Positions 1 to 7,296 of a stretch of 11,547 nt of DNA are shown in pieces (position 1 is the stretch's first letter; each line of letters begins with the position of its first letter). The stretch comes from CAYWBW01 sp964456745 (lineage in GTDB: Bacteria; Patescibacteriota; Gracilibacteria; GCA-2401425; JAJOLG01), in assembly GCA_964456745.1 (NCBI GenBank), contig CAYWBW010000038.1, forward strand, positions 1 to 11,547, read 5' to 3'. Under the pieces are notes generated by a model. The model worked only from the letters and a program-made list of their open reading frames with translations, was not told where the DNA came from and did no database searches. Both the position numbers and the translations under genes were made by a program.

Positions 1-952
1 AATCTCAATCAATATCTCAAAGCCCTGCCACTGATGATCAAAAGTTATCTCAAGTTAATAATCATCAAGTAAAATTTCAAATAGTATTACTAATTTTTTG
101 ATAAGACTTAACTGTTCAATCAGTATTTAAAAATAAAATCCAAACTGCTCAATTATCAATTGCTCAATCATCATCACCTTTTGCTCAAACAGCTAAATCA
201 ATGATTCAATCTCAGTCAAGATCTCCAACATTAGCCACTGATGATCAAAACAAGTCATCATTCGAAAGAACGGATCACAATGCTCAATCAAGGTTACTAA
301 TTTTTTGATGAGACTTAACTGTTCAATCAGTATTTAAAAATAAAATCCAAACTGCTCACGCATTTGTTGATCAATCATCATCTGTATCTGTTCATACAAT
401 CACATCTCTTACTCAATCTAAGTCTAAATCTCAGATTCAAGCTAATGAAGATCAAAAATGATCTTTAGAATTCAAATTTCATCAAAAATTTCATACTGAA
501 TTACTTATCTCCTGATGAGATTTTACAGTTCAATCTGAATTAAGGAAAAGAATCCATGCAGCTCATTTATCTCATCAAGAATCATTTACTCAAGGAGTTC
601 AAACAATCAAGTCAATTATTCAATCTCAATCTATGTCTCAAATATTTGCAATTGAATATCAAAAATAATCACTATTAGACAATCATCAATAAAATCATCA
701 CTCTGTATCACTAATTTTTTGATGAGATTGAACAGTTCAATTAGAATTCATAAAAAGAATCCACACAGCTCAACGATTCTGACCTCAATCATCATCATCT
801 ATTGCTCAAATAGCTAAATCAGTAATTCAATCTCAATCCAAATCTCAAATATTAACAATAGATGATCAAAAAAGATCACTTGCATCCAAAGCTCAAGCAA
901 AATTTCATATGTGAGCTCATATCTCTCTATAAGATTTTACTGTTCAGTCTGA
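1..952 (-). repeat. Tandem 207-bp FG-GAP repeats (4 full copies plus a partial fifth)
   Basis: Inside the minus-strand gene, the units occupy 746-952, 539-745, 332-538, 125-331 and 1-124 (cut). Each is exactly 69 codons with no indels. A unit starts at (S/T)(D/N)GTV(K/Q)S, passes through FGxS and GD(L/I)DGDG, and ends at GA(V/A)WILF(L/M)N. The DxDxDG loop is the calcium-binding signature of FG-GAP/integrin-alpha blades. Unit 3 has Leu in place of the first loop Gly (DLDLDG). Bases 87-151 and 294-358, one period apart, match at 64 of 65 positions, which indicates recent duplication or homogenisation. The array continues out of the window. An integrin-type propeller has seven blades, so two or more further copies are expected. 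Confidence 0.93.
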
Positions 953-3076
953 AATAACTGATGGATAATAAGTAGTATTATTTCAATAAATATCATTTAC
1001 AGTATATCTAAAATGAAAACAAGAAGTTGAATATTTAGTTACAATATAAGAAGTTGAGCTCGCATTCTCTGATACAAATGCATCATTCCAAGAATCTGTA
1101 AAAGAAAGGCAATTTCATCAAGAATATTCTACCTGATCATATTCTAATAAATAATCATTTCCATCAAGACTTAGTCAAGAGTCATCAGTTCATGCATCAA
1201 CATCAACTGTAATATCATTTCAAGTAAGTGTTCAATTATAATAAGAAACAGATCATCAGCTTGGTGAAATTCAATCCAAAGTTCACAATATTCAATCAAG
1301 TCAATAATTAAATGCAATAGGATAAGAATAAATATTATAATCTTTCAATACTAAGTCCAAATTTCAAAAAGCTCAAAGAACAAACTGCGCGCCATTATTG
1401 TAAATATTCTCGTTTATATCATATACAATTGGTGATTTTAGTGTATACAAAAGACTTCAAGTAAAATTATAAAACTCAATATCTCCTGATCAAGTTTTAA
1501 AAATATTATAATTTTCACTATTTTCTATATCTAAATCAAAAATTAAATCATTTCAAAAAAATCAAACTCATCTTGACATTAAACTTCAAGAAATCAAATC
1601 AGGGTCATCTCTTATGAAAACATAAGTATCGATTTCTAAATCTATTTCATTAAAAAAATAATAAGTTCAAATATTCTCAGAGGTAAATTTGATAATATCA
1701 TTTCAAATAAATCATTCTAAATCTGATGCAAATCAAGGATTAAAACGAAGAGCTGTTTTAGCATTAAAATTATTAACTCCAGTATTATACTGATCAATAA
1801 TTGAAACTAAATTGCTTCAAGTATAAACAACATCAGTTCATCATAAATCCAATCAATCAAATGTGAATCATGTTGATGAAATTACATACATTCAATTTGC
1901 AAGAGTAAATGGAATGGCTTTCTGGTCCGATACTAATGACTGAAAATAAGACTCTCACCAAATCCAAGAATCATATCATGACCCCGACATTTCAAATGGA
2001 GGATCTACAATTATTGGATACTTAAGATTTGCAGTATTAATATTTAAATCAGCTTGATAAATATCATAATTTGTAAAATTAGGAAAAATACTAGAAGAAT
2101 CTTTATTAGCATGCACGTCATTTCAAGAATAATTTCATGTAATATTGTTAAGAGCATTAACACTAGAAGTTCATGTTCATGAATTCATGATATTTGAATA
2201 AAATTGATTAAAAGATATCTTTCACAAAGCATCAATGGAATATCAAGCTGGTATTTGAGCAACTACCACTCATGAAGAATTTAGAAATTGTAAACTATGT
2301 GAATTTCAAGCAAGTCTAATTAACAAGTCTTTTACATAAAACAAGTAAGTAAATTTCCAATTTCAATTTCATAAAAATGGATGCTTCTTATTTTTAGATA
2401 AAATTCACTCACCTTTTAAAACATATTCTTCCTTAAAACCATTATCAAAAACAGATACTAATAAATCTACACTATCGAATATATTCTCATAAAAAATATT
2501 AGATTCATATATTTTTCATAAAATTTTGTTAACGCCTAAAAGTTTATAATAAAACAGATAATCATCCTCTTTTAAAGGAGTATTTACTTCAAAAAAATTA
2601 AATAATTTATCAAAAAATCATTCGTCAATTATATTACATACATTTCAAAGACAAGAATTATTATAATTTACATTGTCATAATTAGATTTTGTAGAAATCG
2701 TAAATCATTTTGAAATATCAACATCTATCATGACTCACCTCTTTGATCAATCTAAAATAAATTTATTCTTAAGTTTATCTATCTCACTATTGGAAATTTC
2801 TTTATCATCTGTATTAAAAAGATCATTAAAAAATATATCTCAACTAATTAAATAATCACTCTTAAATTTTGCCTTTTTTTTCTTTAATAATTCTGGCTTA
2901 TTGTCACTTATATTCTTGATAATTTTTTGATGTTCTAAACTTTGTAAAGGCAATCTATCTCATTGTACAAAAGCCTTGACAGAATCAATGAGAAAATTGG
3001 ACCGTGTTATAAAAAATAATAAAAATATTGGAATACAGGCCAACGTTAGAAAAATAATTTTATTTTTTTCAATCAT
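1..3076 (-). CDS. FG-GAP repeat surface protein, 3' end cut by window (code 25)
   Basis: This is an exported or membrane-anchored protein of at least 1025 residues when TGA is read as Gly. Its frame runs off the left edge. Residues 1-6 are charged and 7-23 form one hydrophobic segment, so it is a signal peptide or signal anchor; no canonical lipobox is present. Residues about 165-285 resemble the beta-rich N-terminal module of large bacterial surface proteins, with a GFKEEYVLK motif near 213 and an IPAG motif near 275. Residues 290-595 match nothing I recognise. Residues 598-705 look like an Ig-like sandwich (SGGSVSYYNGT; C656 and C686). From residue 709 to the edge there are FG-GAP repeats with FGSS...GDLDGDG cores, which in this family bind calcium and build a beta-propeller used in adhesion. 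Glycine is mostly TGA. Residue 25 is the only CGG codon. The start is the first ATG before the hydrophobic segment, and no Shine-Dalgarno precedes it. The exact ligand is unknown. Confidence 0.88.
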
Positions 3077-3080
3077 TTAA

Positions 3081-3179
3081 AATCTATAATTTGCTTATAC
3101 TAAAGCATATATATGATATTTTAATCCCTTACTTTTTTCAATAATATAATCTTGATAATGGATTTATTAATTATAGATT
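3081..3179. repeat. 11-bp inverted repeat flanking the leftward promoter
   Basis: AATCTATAATT at 3081-3091 is matched exactly, in inverted orientation, by AATTATAGATT at 3169-3179. The arms are 77 bp apart and enclose the predicted promoter of the FG-GAP gene. They could be paired operator sites for a regulator, but the low base complexity makes coincidence a real alternative. Confidence 0.3.
3113..3141 (-). promoter_or_regulatory. Predicted sigma-70-type promoter of the FG-GAP gene
   Basis: Read on the minus strand, a TTGAAA box (3141-3136) is followed after exactly 17 bp by TATCAT (3118-3113). Transcription would begin near 3106, giving a leader of about 30 nt to the ATG at 3076. Box identity and spacing are good. 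In such AT-rich DNA a chance match is possible. Confidence 0.45.
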
Positions 3180-3309
3180 AATACGCAATCTTTTAGATCA
3201 ATCTATCATATAGCCATTTTTTTTAATTTTAAACAGATATTTTCTTTACTATTTCATTGATTTATTTTTTTCTAATTTTAAAATATGATAAATAACTAAA
3301 AATAAACAA

Positions 3310-4371
3310 ATGAATAAAATTCTAAGATTAATACTTACTTGAATCTTATTAATTACATTAAATGGTCAGTTAAATGCTGATACAAGCAAAAAACCATCAA
3401 ATAGTTTTTGAGTTTCTCCTGTGGAAAATACAATCAATATCAAACCCTGAGAAAGCTCAAAAGAAACAATTACAATTTTTAATACTACTGATCAAAAATT
3501 GACAATCAATGTTTCACTCATCGATGTATTTTACAATAAAGAATGAAAGCTGATCAATATGCCAGAAAATTTAGATGAAAATAATCCAGAACATTTAAGT
3601 ATCATAAAAGACGCATCTGATGCAAATCTTCCCAAAATAACCCTAAGAGATTGGGTATGATTTTCTGAAACAATTTTTAGTTTGTGACCAAATCAAGAAA
3701 AAGAATTTAATTTTATTTATTCAATTCCAAAAAATGCAAAAAATTGACCACACTGGTGAAGACTTGTATTTATAGCAAAAGAAGAAAATCAATGAAACAC
3801 AATTGAAGTAAGAAAAGCAGCTGCAGTAAACTTAATACTCAGAGTAGTCAATAGTGCTCAATGAAATGACAGTACCCAATGAGGATCTGAATGAGAAATA
3901 ACAGAATGAAAATTTAATATACAAGAAAGCAAATTATGAGACATACTTATTTTCAGTTTTTGATATAAGACAAATGGTACAGATTTTGCTTACCCAAAAT
4001 GAACAATATCAATTGAAAAGAAACAATCAAACTGAGAATACATAAAAATTTATAACAATGAAGCCCCATTATTTAGAGCATTCCCAAACTCAGTAAAAAA
4101 TTTTGATGTAAATTTAAATGAGTTTGAAGGCTTAGATTTGAAAATTTGAGAATATAAATTAATATTAAGCATTGATGATTTGAAATGATGAAAACTAACT
4201 TCAAACTATCCATTTACAATTAAATGAAATGATAACGAAAATGCATTCGTACTTAATGATTACTATATTTACATATTTATATGATTAGTCTTAATCATAT
4301 TAGTTTTATTTATTTTTAAAAGAAAAAATAAAAATAGTGATTTAGAAGATTCTCAAAATATTGAAAATTAA
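3310..4371 (+). CDS. DUF916-like / WxL-interacting-protein-like membrane protein
   Basis: A 353-residue single-pass surface protein (TGA = Gly; 22 of 26 glycines are TGA by hand count). Residues 1-24 are a signal peptide. Residues 33-180 resemble the DUF916 beta-sandwich: FGVSPVENTINIKPGESSKE is its typical opening, followed by a W-x(6)-F-x-L-x-P-x(4)-EF strand pair and an IPKNAKNGPHWGRLVF core. Residues 200-306 form a second sandwich with the FPNSVKNFDV and GEYKLILSI strands usual for the following domain (DUF3324-like). Residues 318-336 are a transmembrane helix, followed by a basic tail (FKRKNK). In Firmicutes, proteins with this order (WxLIP) sit in the membrane and hold WxL proteins at the cell wall. 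The next gene begins 3 nt after this TAA and encodes a WxL-like protein, so the pair is probably functional. Family assignment is from motif memory, not a search. No Shine-Dalgarno precedes the start. Confidence 0.87.
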
Positions 4372-4374
4372 ATA

Positions 4375-6141
4375 ATGGATAATTTATATGGAATTATTAA
4401 AATAACTATATTCCTATTGTTACTTCTTATTTTCCCATTAAATAGCTTGTGAGCTGAATTCACCTGAAGCTCTTGAGTTAATTTACAAGCTGAAATTTAT
4501 GAGGTTCCAGTAAATGCTTCATATCTTAATCCATTAACAACTTTGAGCCCAGATTCTGCTTTTTTATCATGGACTAGTTGAACATGAAGTATTGATAAAT
4601 CTTTTTTAATCAGAGCTTGTAACGACAATGATTGTAATAATATAATTTGAGACTCTTGATGGCTATGAGATCTGAGTTCTTATTATTACTCATGACTCAC
4701 ATTTAATTCTGCATTATATTTTATACTTGATACAGTGGATTACAATAACGAATGATGAAATTGGTCAAATACAGTATCAACTACCATTTATGATTCTGCA
4801 AAAATTAATGTTACTCAAGCCAATGAAGGAAATATCTGAACTGGAATAATATCTTGAATACTAAATTCTCAATTACCATCATCCACTTGAATCTCTGTGT
4901 TTAAATACATTAACATTGAAGACAAAATATGAACCTGAGGAGTTTTATATGAAGAAATTGAGATTAATATTGATTTTTCAAATACTCAGATAGATTCTAA
5001 ACTTGGGCAATTGGTAAAATTTAATCCAAAAACAAATCTTTGGGAACTTATAACTTATTGAAAAAATCTCTCATTAATCAATCAAATTAGCTCACAAACA
5101 GATATAAAAATAGCTAAAATTATTTTTGATGAAAATCAAGTGCTTAATTATAACACTTGTACAAACACGTCTACAACTCTGGCCATACTTTTATCCACTT
5201 GAGCAAATATTTGTTCAAAAGTCGAAATTATAAACAGTGAGACTAGTGATAGTCTCTTATTGTATTCCTGAACAACACTTTTCGATAATACTTGAAGCTG
5301 ACAATTGTATGATTGAATTTTACAATGACCTATTGATATCACAAATCATATTAACGAAGATGCCTGACCTTGAATTGTATACGAAACAGTAGAAAAAATT
5401 GTAGAAATTTGAGTCCCGTGAAAAAAAATTGATTTACTCTGAACCTGAGCAACTATAACATTTAATGTTGATACTGATTCAAATTATTCAATAAGATATT
5501 ATAGTTGATGATCATGGCAACTATATGATTTCAATATATTTCCTAGCTCATGATCTATTACCATTAATGTAAATACTCTGACAAAATACTCAATCAACAA
5601 AGAAATATTTATTCCATGAACAATTTTTATTTTCTGTCCTGAATATCTAGATTTTCCTTCAATAAAAGCTAAAAATATTGATTCAGAGACAATTATAGAT
5701 ATCAAACAAATGGATTACTGATATATAACAGAGTGAATAGCCATCACATGAGCATATTTTTGAGTTAATGATCAAAAATCATCAAATACATGATATTATA
5801 TAACACTAGCTGTGTGAGAATTCGAATCAACATGAAGTTCATTATCACTATCTAATGAAAATGTTAAAATATCAATTTCAAAATGAACCTGAGCTATATC
5901 GGTATTAAGTCAGCAATCAATTGATGACCATGCTCCACCTGAGTTAATTGTACCAGCTCAATATAATGAAAGTCAGTTTACATCACCCATCACACTACTC
6001 TCAAGAACCTGAGCAACAACACCAATAGAATGAATTAAATGAGTATATTGAGTTCAACCAATATTTAAAATCCTAATTCCTAGTTATCAGGCACTGTGAA
6101 CATATACAAGCGTAATAACCATGGATTTGATTGAATTATAA
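4375..6141 (+). CDS. Secreted multi-domain protein with C-terminal WxL-like domain
   Basis: A 588-residue exported protein in code 25. Residues 1-26 form a signal peptide (LNSLGA, then EFTG). Residues 30-140 look like a fibronectin-III-type domain, with LSWTSGT, FLIRACNDNDC and YYYSGLTF strands. Residues 141-260 and 335-410 are two related beta modules, each with a Y/F...W-x-L strand (LWEL, SWQL) and a closing Ser/Tyr-rich strand. Residues 424-588 resemble a divergent WxL domain: an AYFGVNDQKSSNTGYYITLAV stretch matches the family's VxDxRGxxxGWxlxV core, and the end has GVYGV...KILIP...LGTYTSVITMDL, like the terminal GTYTAxLTxTL strand. There is no LPXTG motif and no C-terminal membrane helix, so attachment would be non-covalent. 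It is the second gene of the operon and its partner is the DUF916-like protein. The WxL call is the weakest part; the frame itself is certain. ATG 4375 is the only Met before residue 447. Confidence 0.85.
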
Positions 6142-6178
6142 TAATATAAATATAATAACTTTTTAAACTACAATTCAA
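6131..6178. terminator. Weak inverted repeat in the convergent gap (candidate bidirectional terminator)
   Basis: TTGAATTATA at 6131-6140, overlapping the upstream stop codon, pairs with TACAATTCAA at 6169-6178 with one mismatch. In the leftward transcript that mismatch becomes a G-U wobble. The 28-nt loop is A/T only. The site lies exactly where two convergent genes end. There is no GC-rich stem or clear U-tract, so termination here is only a possibility. Confidence 0.25.
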
Positions 6179-6180
6179 TG

Positions 6181-6939
6181 TTACTTATTATCTTTCAACT
6201 CTTCTTCTTTCCTCGCCTCTTGCGCTAACCTCTCCCACTTATAAAGCATTCTTTTTTTATCAGTTTTTTTATCAAGCAATAATCATATATCGCTAAGTTT
6301 TTGGTCTAATAAGCCAAGTTCTGACTGAGTATGAGACATTCAAGAACTAACTGCTTCTTGAGCTTCAAGTTCTTGTGCCTGAGATTTTATCATCTTTTTT
6401 ACAACTTTCTTTCTCTTCTCTTCAATACTATGTAACTTCTCATTTTTAATCCTATCCCACTTAGAAGCGAATGATTTTTTTTCATAAGCAGACTTCTGAA
6501 TTACATAATCTTTAGTAAGTCTATCAAGTTCAATCTTAGAAAGAGCAGCTCAATGCTTTACATCTTGCTCTATTTCTTTTTGAATCTTCTTATAAGCTCA
6601 AATCTTGTTTTCTAATGATTTTTTCAAATGTTTTAACTGTTTTTGAGCACCATCCAAAACTTCTTCATTTTCTTTTAGAAGTGATGGATCAATTTTTCAT
6701 GACTTAATCATATTTAAAACATTTTTTCTCTTTGTGCTAGCAAATACATTTATAATCGGGGCATTAATCAGTTTATTTTTAAATCACAAGGTATAATGAA
6801 GAACATTTGCTCTCTTTCATTTTTTTTTCCAAATTTTCATATTTTCATCCAGTTTTGCCATAGAAGCCTTAAACTGTCTTTCATACACATCTGTATCCAC
6901 ATCTGAATCATTTCCTATAATGTCATCATCCTTATTCAT
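6181..6939 (-). CDS. Lys/Glu-rich coiled-coil protein, unrecognised
   Basis: A 252-residue protein (TGA = Gly), highly charged, with no signal peptide and no membrane helix, so probably cytoplasmic. Residues 1-20 are acidic (MNKDDDIIGNDSDVDTD). Residues 21-80 are basic and mixed. Residues 85-250 are almost continuously helix-forming with heptad-like spacing of Leu, Ile and Ala among Lys, Glu and Gln, for example QKQLKHLKKSLENKIGAYKK near 99, and a final KWERLAQEARKEEELK. This suggests a long coiled coil, broken near residue 200 by SSGMSH. It contains no cysteine. The gene is transcribed against both neighbours, from a promoter about 25 bp upstream. The start at 6939 is the first ATG in frame and gives a leader without Shine-Dalgarno. 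A structural or scaffolding role is possible, but I cannot assign a function. Confidence 0.8.
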
Positions 6940-6963
6940 TAAATTTATTTTATCATTCTAATT

Positions 6964-6992
6964 ATTTTACCATAGTTTTTATATATTTACAA
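6964..6992 (-). promoter_or_regulatory. Predicted promoter of the coiled-coil gene
   Basis: On the minus strand, TTGTAA (6992-6987) is followed after 17 bp by TAAAAT (6969-6964). Transcription would start near 6957, only about 18 nt before the ATG at 6939. Spacing is ideal and box identity moderate, in AT-rich DNA. Confidence 0.4.
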
Positions 6993-7089
6993 GTATTTTT
7001 TCTAATTTTATTTAATAAATATCAATTTTTTACCCAGTAAATATTGATGATATTTTGCCACATTTATGTTCTTTATTCAAGCACAAGCT

Positions 7090-7119
7090 TTGGATTTGTA
7101 AGCCATTTTAATGTATAAT
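7090..7119 (+). promoter_or_regulatory. Candidate promoter of the LamG adhesin gene
   Basis: A perfect TATAAT (7114-7119) is preceded after 18 bp by a weak TTGGAT box (7090-7095). It would give a leader of about 170 nt before the ATG at 7297, unusually long beside the roughly 20-30 nt leaders of the other genes. No TTG-type -35 box was seen closer to the gene, so this is the best option, though not a firm one. Confidence 0.33.
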
Positions 7120-7139
7120 TATATGATAAAAATAAAAAT

Positions 7140-7224
7140 AAATAAAAAATGCTAAAAATGACTAAAAACAAGTCTATGACTGATGATTACCTGTGTATAT
7201 AGGAATTTTTCGCATTTATTATTT
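7140..7224 (+). other. Possible leader stem-loop upstream of the LamG gene
   Basis: AAATAAAAAATGC (7140-7152) can pair with GCATTTATTATTT (7212-7224) at 12 of 13 positions, enclosing a 59-nt loop. Inside that loop, 7190-7203 can form a small hairpin (CCTGT / ATAGG with one G-U). The stem is nearly all A-U, so its stability is doubtful. If the promoter at 7114 is used, this structure lies within the untranslated leader. Confidence 0.2.
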
Positions 7225-7296
7225 TTTATTTATCTTTATCAAAAAAAGGCAATTTTTATTTATCACAAGCCAATTATACCAAATTAATTTAAAAAA

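Larger units (their letters stand above)
3077..3309. other. AT-rich divergent intergenic region
   Basis: This is the spacer between the leftward FG-GAP gene and the rightward DUF916-like gene. It holds a good leftward promoter (separate entry) and an 11-bp inverted repeat flanking it. For the rightward operon the nearest -10-like box is TATGAT at 3284-3289, about 20 nt before the ATG. Its only TTG hexamer (TTGATT, 3257-3262) is 21 bp away, which is too far for a standard sigma-70 promoter, so the rightward promoter is not convincingly identified. No ORF of note is present in either code. Confidence 0.5.
6940..7296. other. AT-rich divergent intergenic region, 357 bp
   Basis: This is the spacer between the leftward coiled-coil gene and the rightward giant LamG gene. 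It holds one candidate promoter in each direction, an imperfect dyad (AATATCAAT at 7018-7026 against ATTGATgATATT at 7043-7054), a possible long leader stem (separate entry), and a 17-codon ATG...TAG frame at 7149-7202 that I do not consider a gene. No tRNA, riboswitch or mobile-element end was recognised. Confidence 0.5.

Noticed and set aside
1..952. Regular 207-bp repeats as a possible CRISPR or satellite array
   Set aside because: The repeats translate without interruption into 69-residue FG-GAP units, so they are protein-coding tandem repeats.
3035..3076. Lipoprotein signal at residues 11-14 (TLAC) of the FG-GAP protein
   Set aside because: The -3 residue is Thr rather than Leu-like, and the hydrophobic stretch continues after Cys14, so this is better read as an ordinary signal peptide or anchor.
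5148..5705. Two minus-strand standard-code ORFs (5148-5342 and 5499-5705)
   Set aside because: Both are antisense to the WxL-like gene, whose code-25 frame is continuous and has recognisable domains.
7149..7202. 17-codon ATG...TAG frame in the leader of the LamG gene
   Set aside because: Too short, no ribosome-binding signal and no recognisable peptide; treated as chance, though it is mentioned with the leader.
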